NCBI GenBank assembly: GCA_951213105.1
Contig: OX578148.1
Location: 141,413,518 to 141,477,517, forward strand
Origin: Amaurobius ferox
Lineage: Eukaryota; Arthropoda; Arachnida; Araneae; Amaurobiidae
Direction: 5' to 3'
DNA: 64,000 nucleotides
Shown here: one piece after another, positions 47,206 through 57,394 of the stretch
Layout: the number at the start of each line of letters is the position of its first letter
Numbering within the stretch: the first letter of the stretch is position 1
The notes under the pieces: generated by a model
Told to the model about the DNA's origin: nothing
Databases searched by the model: none
Seen by the model: the letters and a program-made list of their open reading frames with translations, nothing else
Program-made: the position numbers and the translations under genes

Positions 47206-47995
47206 AAAATCTGATGTGGACGGCACGTGACTTTCTCTGATGGCTCAACTTCATGTTTTCTCTACCTTTTTAATAATTCATTAAATTGAGTTTAATGGCA
47301 CGAAATAACACTCAATTTGCACTTTTAATTCAATTTTTGTTTTTATTTGGTAATTGGATACTTTTAAAGGCAACGTAAAACATGTGTGAAAAATATGCGA
47401 AAACTCAAATATCTAGAGAGCTGTTAGTCTTAGAATAATGGCTTATTCTTTTCTCTCGTCAAAAATTACGTATATAACAAGTATTTAATTCATACATTTG
47501 AGCATAAGTAATTTTTTTTTTTTAGATTTTGGCGATTTTTGCGGGCCATTTTCGTAAAAAAATGACAGCTTGTTCTTTTGCGAATCGTACCAAAATCTAA
47601 TCAGCACCAGGGTATCCCACACATAATTTTGTGAAATATCTACCCAATTTTGTGAAATTGGGTCAATTAGTATTTTAGCTATGGTGGATACATGATATAT
47701 TTGCAAGCCATTTCGCAAAAAAAAGGCGGGTTCTTTTTTCCTGAATCGTATCAAAAACCAGGGTACCAGGGTCACACCTAAGTGACTTACATACCCAATT
47801 TTATGAAATTCGGTCTATTCGTTTTTGAGTTAGAGTGGATACATACATGCACACACATACACACATACAGACGTCACCTCAAAAATATTTTTTTTGTATT
47901 CTAGAGGTCCCAAAACGAGTCAATCCGTCGGAAACTTGAGTGACGATTTTCAGCATGATCACAATACTTTCCCTATACATTACCACGCATTGCAG
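47206..47995 (+). mobile_element. RF2 repeat, copy 3, with RF3-type interior
   Basis: It starts AAAAATCTGATGTGGACGGC and ends GATCACAATACTTTCCCTAT. The middle (47520-47840) is not the usual RF2 interior but two reversed RF3 units, containing GCGGGCCATTTTCG and CCCAATTTTGTGAAATTGGG. RF2 and RF3 are therefore members of one mosaic family. Confidence 0.65.
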
Positions 47996-48276
47996 GGAAA
48001 ATAAAAATTTTAATTAAAAAAATATTTAATTTTTTAATTAAAATTTAAGACACTAAATGTTGACCATAGAATTAACTGGAATGTGGTTGAACTCTGCTTT
48101 CTCATGCCAGAATTCATTTTTATATAAATTGCAATATTTTTAAATTAAATTTTACAAGAAAAAAATTGAAAATTCTACATTGTGTGTCCAGTTGATTGCA
48201 ATTATGGCACGTTTCCCTTCATTTTAAAAGACTCGACTTAAAAATATTTCGACGGATACCAAGTTTGACGATGTTC
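47996..48276. other. A/T-rich spacer
   Basis: Nothing recognised; RF4 stub target site follows. Confidence 0.35.
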
Positions 48277-48290
48277 ACCCCTGTCGGGAC

Positions 48291-48359
48291 TCCCGGCCGT
48301 CCATACAGTTACCTTACACCTTTCTGGTAGGTCGGACGGTCTGGGTCTCAACAACAACA
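48291..48359 (+). mobile_element. RF4 LINE stub, 69 bp, with 14-bp target duplication
   Basis: The insertion holds only the 3'-terminal stem-loop of the LINE at 35664 and an (AAC)n tail. It is flanked by perfect ACCCCTGTCGGGAC repeats at 48277-48290 and 48360-48373. It is therefore an independent, extremely 5'-truncated retrotransposition. Confidence 0.85.
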
Positions 48360-48373
48360 ACCCCTGTCGGGAC

Positions 48374-49742
48374 GAGACATCTCAAAAATGGTGTCACGGA
48401 TATTTTTTACTACAATAATTGAAAATATAAATTTCCGTGATCATGGAGCTCATAAGCATAATGAAGTCATGTTCTGTAATATACTGCCATGTTAAGAACA
48501 ATTTTGAATTCCATTCAAGTTTTCGCTCGAATTTCAGAAAATTCTATCTCTCTAGATTTTGCGTCAAGGAGGCCGGATAAAAAATTTCATAAAAATCCAT
48601 TAATATGTGTGAGAACTATCGAGTACACAAGAGATTGATCCCAGACAGACGGACATCACTCTAAAATGAGTCAAAATATATTCAGGAGATCCTTAATCCT
48701 ATAATGTCACCCAAATCACGAAATCAAAAATTTTCGTGAAAACCATAACTTCTCTATATTCCCTAGTGTTCTTTGTTACTATATTCTTATTTCTATTGAC
48801 CCAGACCACCCAGCTCACCCAAAGGGTTACAAAAGATCCAGTTACAAGAGAAGGCTGGGAAAAATAATACACATATGCATAGATAGACAATATATATAGA
48901 CATACAAAGACAATATACATATACTTACATAGACATCACAAAACATTCGATTAAATTTTGTAAAACAAAAGTAACCAAAAATTAAAAAAATAAAATAAAT
49001 AAATCAATAAATTCGGAAAGTAATAATTGTACGTTCATTTATTAGTTACAATTAGAAGCTATTTATCTAAATTTAAACCTAATAGTAAAATTTTAAGTTC
49101 AAATGGACAGCTATGTAAATTTACACAAATGGCAATAAAAAATGAAAAATAAAGGAAGAAAAAAAATGGAAAAGGAAATTAAAAAGAATAGGCGGAAACA
49201 AGAAAAATGGCAATGAAATAGGATAATAAAATGAATAAAATGAAGGAAAAAACTTAATAGACGCATTCAGAAAAACAGTATTGACTCAAGGTGGTTAATC
49301 GAAACGCCAACTACGCAAAGTTCTGCATATCACCGTTACTTTATACATTTCTTCTTTTTTCTGAACAACCATTCGGCTTACCCGAGGGTTTGGGGCAACA
49401 AGATGGATGACTGGGAGAAGACTGAGGAGTCAAAAAATAAAAAAATCATACAAATTTAGTACAACATAATAAGATTATGGTAACAAATTGTAAAGGTACC
49501 CTATTGAGAATTTCAAAAAGGTACAAAAAACTAAATTTGGGTCATAAAATATAGTATTTTATGTAAAATTCGCTATAAAATAATCACAACAATGTTAAAA
49601 ATAATCAGAGATACAATTATGTAGTTTAGATAAAAATGACAATAATTGAATAGAAAAGATACATACATAGGTATTAGCTAAAATTTATGTTATTCAACTA
49701 GAGATTCCCCCCCCCCCCGCTTTAAGAATACAATATTTAATA
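48374..49742. other. A/T-rich spacer, nothing recognised
   Basis: 12-C run at 49707-49718. The ORF at 48699-48920 is featureless. Confidence 0.4.
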
Positions 49743-51045
49743 CACTATCCGAAATGCAACACCATGAAGCTTTGGCCGTATAATTATGCAAACTGCGAGA
49801 CAAACGCAGCTGGCAGATGTATGTAAATGATCTGAAATGCAAGTAGGTTACGTGATTAGAGCGCGGGATAAAGGGATGGAAACGGCAGATGAGCCAACAG
49901 TTGTTACTGTCTGTCGACTATGAAACCCCGTTTTCCGAGCTGTTTTTCGTTTCAGAAGAAACATGTTCGTGAAGATATGCCTGGCCGAGGACGGCGAAGT
50001 CTGTTTCAGCATTTGGACAATCGTTCGAGGAGATTCATTTTAGACCTAAGTATGGTTGGGTGATCGTACAAGCGTATCGCCGCTGAAACACGCGTAGATG
50101 CGTTTACTGTGCAATGGATTTGGAGAAGATAGATTGAAGAAAGGCATGTGGATTGTCGCAGTGGCACAGTTCCATTCAGACATACGCGCTGACCGACGTA
50201 TTCGAAGGCATGCAGCGGCGGCTCCACAAACAACGACTGTCAACATTCTGCAGAATATGCAGGATACATTGGATGTTCCAATATCAGTAAGAACAGTTTC
50301 TCGACGATTGGTCAAAACCGTTTAGCACCTAAACCGTCCTTTACTGCCATTGACGACAAGACACCGAAGTGAGAGATTGCAATGGTGTCGGGCCCGAGTC
50401 TCTTGGAAGACTGAATGGAACAAGGTAGTGTTCAGCAACGAGTCTCGTTTCTGTTTGTCGAACGTCAGTCGTCGTGTGAGAGTCTGGAGGCGACGTAGAA
50501 ACTGATCCAATCCTGCTACGACTGTTGAACGCCATACTGCTCGATAACGCGGCATCATGGTTTAGAATGTCATCGGCTTCGATAGCCGGTCGCCTCTGGT
50601 TCGTGTCAGAGTCACAATGACGGCACGATGATATGAGGATAAGGTGCTGCGGCAGGTTGCACTGCCCTAACTTTAGCGGTTGCAAAATACTGTTTTTCAG
50701 TAAGATAACGTTCGACCGTGCATACGGTAATCATCAGTAGACAAGCCTTGCAAGGTATCCAGGTGCTTCCTTGGCCTCCGCTGTTCCCAGATCTCTCACC
50801 CATCGAGTATTTATTGAACGTGATTGGACGTCGTTTGACTGCCCTGCTCCCGACTCAAACAGAGGACGATCTGTGGAGAATGGTTGAAGCCATATGCTAA
50901 TCTATCCTTCAGCAAACTATCCGCACGCTCATTGCATCTGTTCCTCAAAGGGTTGCTGCTTGTATCGCCGCAACAGGTAGCCCTACTGCTTACTGATCAC
51001 CCTGTCTATGCCATTGCTGTATTGCATTATCTTTCTGGAATTAAC
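49743..51045 (+). pseudogene. Decayed Tc1-like transposon
   Basis: The left end CACTATCCGAAATGCAACAC (49743, preceded by TA) closely resembles the TIR of the element at 12650. The right end near 51018-51045 is only a weak match. The + strand holds recognisable transposase pieces in different frames: a helix-turn-helix region (49990-50325); a block around the first catalytic position reading VVFSNESRFC, where the Asp is replaced by Asn (about 50430-50465); and the PWPPLFPDLSPIEY block with the Glu (50760-50815). At least three frameshifts and several stops are present. A near-octamer ATGCAAAC lies at about 49787. It is inactive. Confidence 0.85.
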
Positions 51046-51589
51046 ATCACTTATTTATATGCCATCTCTGTCTGTGTGTTCTTTATCATCGCACTCTTCA
51101 TAAGCTCGCTTGAAAGTGAACTGGATTGGTGGAGAGAGGGGTTATACAAAGAGAAAATCTCCACTCTATGAGTATGAGGAGAAATGGCATTGGCTGCCAA
51201 TGATCTGCATGAGAAACCAGTTAGTGGCCATCAGGCAAAATGGATATTGCGGTATGAAGAAAAATCCCCTTTTAAATCCGGAAATGAACTTACGTTATGG
51301 TCGTATCAATAACACCTAGTGAAAGGTGATCTTAGGTTTGGCTTTGAATATCAGAATCATCAAAAGTGATGCTGCTCGCCAGATTAATTTTCAAATTTAG
51401 CATCTGGTTACTCCCCTCGCCTTACTCTGAACTAGACAAACGACGGAGGAACAGTTAAGTTAGATGAAATCGAAACAAGAAAAGACGAAATGTAGCAATG
51501 AAAGCCGGACAAGATGCGATGAAAAGATGAAATCTGGACAGAAAGCGATGAAACCAATTTGCTACAAAGTATTCTTTCAAATCGAGGGT
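51046..51589. other. Spacer, nothing recognised
   Basis: The ORF at 51464 runs into the Gypsy fragment, but its first ~40 residues are not recognisable. Confidence 0.4.
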
Positions 51590-51765
51590 GTTGTTTGGCC
51601 GAATCTACGACTACCGTGTGATGAAATGTTTAGAAAAACATGTGATGCTCCTTTATTGCCTGATGAATATGTTCAAAACCTACAGGCACGGTTGGAGGAA
51701 GCTCGTCGGGCGAGGATCAACGCTGCTGCCGATAGAGAGAAGACCCGGCTCGATGCTAAGGGGCG

Positions 51766-51768
<3 letters not shown>
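51590..51768 (+). pseudogene. Ty3/Gypsy integrase C-terminal fragment
   Basis: About 60 residues, including LRLPCDEMF, then DEYVQNLQARLEEARRARIN and DREKTRLDAKG. They match in order the region behind the integrase catalytic core of Gypsy retrotransposons: a PCD-LF loop followed by a long helix and a K-T-R-D segment. The frame runs directly into the (TA)n tract, so everything downstream, including the GPY/F-type module, is lost. No LTR or other pol domain adjoins it. The identification is by pattern memory of the family. Confidence 0.55.

Positions 51769-51837
<69 letters not shown>
51769..51837. repeat. (TA)n microsatellite
   Basis: About 34 TA units, placed exactly between the Gypsy fragment and the Tigger TIR. 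TA is also the Tigger target site. Confidence 0.95.
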
Positions 51838-51840
<3 letters not shown>

Positions 51841-53157
51841 TGCAACTTGGATAATTCGAAGCTGAAGGGACCACTAAAAAAATTCGAATTATCTAAAACT
51901 TCGATTTAAAAAATTTATATCTTTTAACTTTAGTTTCAGCTCCACTGAATGCTTGTAAAGGTTATTCTGTCAATTAGTAAATATTTATTGAGAAATATCA
52001 TGGTATGAAGGACTTAAACACTATATGTATGTAAACAAAATAAGATTTACGTAAGCTACATATATGTACGTATTACATTCAATACAGAAAATTGCAGTTT
52101 TAGAAAATGTTGTGCAATGTCTGATTGTTTTGTAGAGTTTAGTCGTTTAAAGTTAGCAAAATCGTCAGGCATGTTTAGTGAACGGAAAACAGCTTCACTC
52201 ACGTCTGTTTGTCCTTCAGTGTCCCGACGAAATTCGCCTAGATGAAAAAGCGCCTCCGACGATGTAGGGATTGGCGTCTCTTCTTCTTCCTCCTGTATAT
52301 CATCCTCGATATCGTACTCCGCTGCACTCGTCTTACTTAACACTTCTGATAAAATGTCTTGATCTGACCGTTCTCCACAAACTTCCACGTTTTCGTCCAA
52401 ATTGAAGTATTCTTCGAATGTCAAGCCCATATTGTTACCCCATGCGTCCGGTGGGGGGACATTTTCTTCTAAGAACTCAGCTGGGTTAGTTTTATTGGTA
52501 AATCCTGCTTTTCGAAAACAATTTGCTACTGTGGTTTCCGTTACTTGAGACCATGCATTGTGACACATCGTGCTGCATCAAGGACACTTATTACTGTTTT
52601 TTTGTTTTTGTCCCTGAAAGAATCTGGAGGTTTCGAACAAAAAGGCATCTGTAAAAATGCTTGAGATTTTTTATGATGTCCTGGTCCATCGGTTGCACAA
52701 CTGAAGTCATATTTAGTGGGAAAAAAGTAACCTTTACATTGTCCATATGTGGAATAGAGTTATGCGCAGTGCAATTGCCAATAAACAAGAGAACTTTTCT
52801 GTTCTTTTGTTGATACGTTTTATCAAGTTTCAGCAGCCAATCTTTAAAAATTTCTACAGTCAACCAAGCTTTTTTATTTGATCTATACACTACTGGTTTT
52901 GATTTGACATTTTTTAAACATCTTGGATTAGCAGATTTGCCTATCATGAGCAAAGGTAGCTTTTCACTGCCGTCCATGTAAGCCCCAACCAATAAAGTGA
53001 CTCGTTCTTTACTGTCTTTCCCCCCACTGCAACGCTTTCCCTTAAACGCTAATATCTTGCCTGAAGCACATTTGAAAAACAACGCAGTTTCGTCAACGTT
53101 GAAAATGGTACCGGTACTGGTACCGGCATCCGGGAGTGTGGCCATGGCGTAAAGCAT
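51838..53157 (-). mobile_element. Truncated Tigger/pogo-like transposon
   Basis: The 3' end has a typical pogo/Tigger terminus, CAGTGCAACTTGGATAATTC at 51838, preceded by TA, with subterminal inverted AATTCGAA motifs. The opposite end and the N-terminal third of the gene are missing beyond about 53157. A GGGGGGTCACAAACCCCCTC stem-loop there marks other DNA. Confidence 0.8.
52056..53157 (-). pseudogene. Tigger/pogo (DDE_1) transposase, truncated and inactivated
   Basis: The first open block (52591-53157) begins just before the first catalytic motif, IFNVDETALFF (D at residue 22). It contains GKRCSGGKDSKERVTLL and WLTVEIFKDWLLKLD and ends in the third-Asp motif NMTSVVQPMDQ. The second catalytic motif reads LLFIGNCTAHN, where family members have Asp at the Gly position (residue 127, codon GGC at 52777-52779). 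The catalytic triad is thus broken by a one-base change. After at least two frameshifts (52565-52610) a second block (52056-52568) carries the acidic C-terminal region with EEEEE. The CENP-B-type DNA-binding N-terminus is absent. Confidence 0.85.
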
Positions 53158-55437
53158 GCTGAACCGAGATGAGGGGGGTCACAAACCCCCTCGGCCAACT
53201 TTTGGTACTATTCCTTTTCTTGTTCTTTTCTTTTTTTCAGATTTGGAACTTACCTTTTGGATTATATATTATATATATATTAGTGGATCTTTATGGAAGT
53301 TCGCGTCTGCACAAGAAACTTGATGAATGAGTTTAGAAAAGGTCCAGTCATAATATTTTTGATCAATATTTTCAATATTTTGGGCTTTTAAATGCTAGTT
53401 TGAACACAGACTTCGAAGAAACCTACCAATTAATTCATAAGTTTTTAATAAAAGATGCATCTTTGTGCATTCAAAATTGTATAAATGGATAGGGTTTTTC
53501 TTTTAGATCGAGGATTTCCAAAATTTCGTTTCTTGCGATGTATACTGTACAAGTAATTATAAGACTCTTAAAAGTACTGAAACTATTCGTTATAAAATAC
53601 CGAGTAAGCATGCTAACGACGTTTTTGTATAAACATCAGCTTGAAAAGTATTTTATGAGTGACCTTTCTAGTAAGTCGATAGTAAAACCTGTCCAACAGA
53701 GATCTTCAACTAAAAGAGAGTGCACACTTCCATTTCATTTATGTAGATTTTACAGCTACTATCACACAGTGTCTGGATCAGCACTTACGATATTACAGTG
53801 GTGTATTGACACGAACACTATAAACCCTAGTTACGATACTCCTACACTCAGCTTCCCCGTTTGATTTATGTGACTTTTCCGCCGAAAGCTCAATTAGAAA
53901 CTGCGTTCGATGCATGTTTATGTACACAGGGACGTACCCCTTTCTAAGGGAAAAACGATCGACCCGTGCTCACTGAAGTGAGACTTCGTGACCGTGGTCA
54001 CTCCATCACTTGACCAGCCTTAATGGTCAAGTGAACAGCGTCTGACACTTTGCTTTTGCATGGATGAAGAAAGCTGGAGGAAATTAGATCAAGTACTCCC
54101 CTCCTCTCTCCGCATCCTCCCACCGATGAGGAGGGAGAGGGTCTGATTAACTGGCGAAATTAAGAACCGCTGGGAATGGATTTGCTTGCAGCAATCGGTT
54201 GGCTGAAGAGAAGCGGAACGATTAGTATCGTGCCCGGAATCTATAAACATTCGCAGACAAAACACTTGGAAATAAGTTATAACAACATAGAGCGAATTTG
54301 AAACTCATACAAGGAGAAAAATAAGGAAAACAAATTAATAGATATGAATGAAAATTAGAAGAAATATCCTATTCATAGTTTATCCAATCAATATAATGCA
54401 TTCGGTTCTTGCAAGGCTTGATTCAACTGCAGTGTAGCGAAGCCTCGCAGTCGACGAGGGTTAATAACAAAGCTTTAGATACATATATATCTTCTAACCG
54501 GGAGCTATTAATGTATTTCCACGCAGAAGTTATGAATTCAGTTTCTTGCCGCTACATCCGTTAACATTGGACGCAAAACACAGAGCCGGTTGCGAAAATA
54601 ATCGGAAGATAGGATCGGATTATAAGGAAAATGATCGGATCATTAGATCGGAAGATTTCACAAAACTCTGGCAGCATATCGTAAAGGACGAACAATCGGA
54701 AGGGACACGAAATAAGAAACAGACATCATGATTAAACATTTTATCGAATTATCGGAAAGGAAATGTTTCGAGTTCTCTTCGAGATCAATACAGACAATCA
54801 GCAGGCTAGCAGCATAAGTCGTAACAATACGTAGGTGCATATGAAGTATTGAAAAGGAACCAAAGTTCGCAGATTACCAATCGGCCAGCGTAATCCAGAC
54901 CATAGTTGAAGTCGTTTGAATCCGCAATTTCAACCGGCTATTTCTTTCAAACAATTTCCCGCTTATTTGCAATAACATGGCTGTAGAGTGGTCTGTGCTG
55001 TGTTCCAATGGCGTGACGGCTACTCCCATCTCACACACGGATCAGTAACCGATAGAAACATCAGACTTGTCATCACCTATATGGTTCAGAAAAGTGGGCT
55101 GGTAGCAATATATACTGTGGCTTACAGAAATGTTAACGGATTGTACTTTGAAACGTCATGAGTTATCCCAAGGCTTCCATTTCGCAGAAAACTCTTGCAG
55201 ACTTTAATCTCTGAGGAGTAAATTTAAAGGAACAAACTCAGACAAAGGGCAACGGTGAATTTTATACACATAAGTCACTAGAGTAATGAACTCGTAGAAG
55301 CAAGATGTTTCAGCATATTCATCATCATCAGCACCTGTTTCGCTCATTTTCACGATCATATTTATAATTCTAGAAATAAGAATCTACTTTGAGCCCATTT
55401 TTCTACTACAAACAGCTTATACCTGCAGAGTTCACTT
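53158..55437. other. Spacer, no gene recognised
   Basis: Moderately GC-richer at 53930-54200. ORFs at 53538-53864 and 54546-54840 have no domain signature. Contains the 10-bp perfect hairpin listed separately. Confidence 0.4.
54007..54033. other. Perfect 10-bp hairpin
   Basis: CACTTGACCA and TGGTCAAGTG are separated by a 7-nt loop. Smaller inverted motifs (TGACCGTGGTCA, GTCTCACTTCAGTGAG type) lie within the preceding 50 bp. No role is evident. Confidence 0.6.
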
Positions 55438-55535
55438 CGATAATAAAAGCAATTTCGTCCCAGTAGCTCAACGGTAGAGAGTCGGCTGGCCAGAAAGGAG
55501 TCAAGTTTCAAAGTTCTTTACAATGGCGCCCGAAC
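55438..55535 (+). repeat. LTR end with tRNA-like motif and lysine-type PBS (copy a)
   Basis: AATAAAAGC is followed by GTCCCAGTAGCTCAACGGTA, including an A-box TAGCTCAACGG at 55464-55474. The TTCTTTACA end follows, then TGGCGCCCGAAC (55524-55535). That 12-mer equals the start of the classical tRNA-Lys primer-binding site. It implies that an LTR ends at about 55522. The B-box half of the tRNA-like motif is damaged in this copy. Confidence 0.6.
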
Positions 55536-55776
55536 CAATCAACCCTGTACGTGAGTGCAAAGATGTCGGAGATCTGAAAGTGACTCTAATACGACTAGCA
55601 TGGATTCAGTGGACTCTGGCATATTGAGCGCCGATTCCAAATTGAGAAGTTAACGACCGGGCAGGATACTGACCTGGTCAAAAATAGTAGGAGCAACCTG
55701 AGGTGAAAATAGAAGGAGGTGGTCAGTCAGATGGTCAGTTGCCCGCCAATCGAACATTACAGGGTGAAGAATGCAG
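55536..55776. other. Possible internal region of a short LTR element
   Basis: Lies between two LTR-type ends in the same orientation. It has a purine-rich stretch GAAAATAGAAGGAGGTGG near 55703 that could be a polypurine tract. No ORF. Confidence 0.35.
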
Positions 55777-55890
55777 AGTCCACTTTGACAATAAAAGCTT
55801 GCTATTTCGTCCTAGTAGCTCAACGGTAGAGCGTCGGCTGGCCAGTTCGGAGATCTAGAGTTCGATTCCCGGTTGGGGCAGCAAGGCTAA
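55777..55890 (+). repeat. tRNA-like motif next to LTR-type end (copy b)
   Basis: GCAGAGTCCACTTTGACAAT is followed by AAAAGCTTGC, then a tRNA-like segment. The A-box is at 55816-55826 and the B-box AGTTCGATTCC at 55859-55869. This is the best preserved of the three copies. Pairing in the anticodon arm is imperfect and the acceptor arm does not close, so it is not called a tRNA gene. Confidence 0.6.
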
Positions 55891-56394
55891 ATATTTAAAC
55901 ATACTTAAATATCAATTCTACCGGCTCAAGATGATGGAATTCTTTTCCACTTTTCTTAAAATCACTGAACCATGAAAATAGTTTTAAGAAATACGAAAAG
56001 ATATTTCTATTACAGGACGAATCGATTTGTTGACCCATTATTTATTTGTTTTGCTATTTGTTTTTGTTGTTCATTTTGTTGTTCATTTGTTCATTTTTTG
56101 TTCATTTTGTTATGGCTGCTGTCCTGCCACTGACCATTGATTTAATGCTAGCATATTGCCTGAGGGCTGTGGACCCGTCAGGTCCAACTAAAGCGCCTTT
56201 TTCCACAGTTTCTTGCCCCACTGTTATACATTCTCTTATAAGCTGAAATTGTATGTATTGTGTGTATTGTGTGGAGAAATGTTCATTATTATTATTATTA
56301 TAAGAGACGACAATTAACAAAAGCACAAGAACCCAACACTTCCGAAAAATTAATCTGTTAGAGATCACACGATGAGCACTCGCTATTTATTCAG
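55891..56394. other. Possible LINE-like 3' end with (ATT)n tail
   Basis: A + strand ORF ends near 56246 with RAVDPSGPTKAPFSTVSCPT. It is followed by about 40 bp and ATTATTATTATTATT (about 56285-56300). A C-terminus, short 3' UTR and ATT tail would fit a truncated LINE, but I found no target duplication. A GTTCATTTTGTTGTTCATTT simple repeat precedes it. Confidence 0.3.
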
Positions 56395-57016
56395 CTTTGA
56401 GCGTGCCCTTTGGCGCCTTTTTTAAATGTTGTCAAACTTACAAAAATGTCGCCCAATTGATAAAAATGACTTCAAATGGGAAGTCACGTTTCGCAGATTC
56501 TGATTTCCGTCCATATAATGAGCATACCTTCTAGTATATAAGAAATGCTCTCCTTTCCGTTTGTCTGTAACACTGAGTGGTACATTTAGCGAACTTGGCG
56601 AATAATTGAGCGAGGTATCGCCAACTTGGCAATATTTCAACCCAGATTGACGAAATTATCTTCAAAATTGCAAAAATGACGCTCAATTCATGAAACTGAA
56701 GCCTAATTGTTGTATTAATTAAAATATTTCAATAGGTGGTCTCTATTGCTTATTATGGATGCCATTCATATTGATAATTGTCCATTTAGATAATTATGCG
56801 CGAAATATAAGTTAATTGAGTACTTATATTTCGCTGAACATATGTTGGGTACTTATATGTAAATATAAGTTAATTGAGAAATAGTTTTACATGTCGTCGT
56901 CCGGAAAATCGCCCAACGTACAATTCAACGTTAAAAATAATGTACATTATTTTCTGACTGTAAAAGGAGTCAATGTATAAAGAAAGTCGTGTGCCGTCCA
57001 CATCAGATTTACATAC
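56395..57016 (-). mobile_element. RF2 repeat, copy 4
   Basis: Reverse copy starting AAATCTGATGTGGACGGCAC at 57016 and running to the GACAACATTTAAAAAAGGCG block. The 3' CA-containing half is missing. Confidence 0.65.
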
Positions 57017-57245
57017 AACGTGTATCAAGTAAGCACGTTGGGAAGGGAGAATTGTGTAACTTTCACTTTATGAGTCCACGAATCAAAAGACTGACTCAAT
57101 TCGATTTAAAAGTGGATTTTTATCTAAATTCATTTATAGTTTAATCCTCATGTTGCATGTAATATGTCCTATGCATAATACCTACATTTTAAATTATAAT
57201 TTAATGACTGCTTTGGAGCGCGGTTTTACAATTCAATAAATAACT

Positions 57246-57322
57246 CGCGTTTCGGTGAGGAATGGAATGACCGATTGACGTCTGCTCAGACGATGCTCTA
57301 TCCATTGAGCTATCGACGCTCT
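57246..57322 (-). repeat. tRNA-like motif, second type
   Basis: Minus strand: GCGTCGATAGCTCAATGGAT with an A-box (complement of 57303-57313) and the strong hairpin CGTCTGAGCAGACG. The B-box region (GGTCATTCC) is degenerate. It resembles the LTR-associated motif in layout but not in sequence. Not a functional tRNA. Confidence 0.45.
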
Positions 57323-57394
57323 CTCGATATTTCAAATAAGCCATACACGCTCTACTGTCTATACTGTCACTTCTACACTGTTCTTTCTCTACAT

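Noticed and set aside
51780..51854. Ile-Tyr repeat protein in three frames
   Set aside because: It is only the translation of the (TA)n microsatellite.
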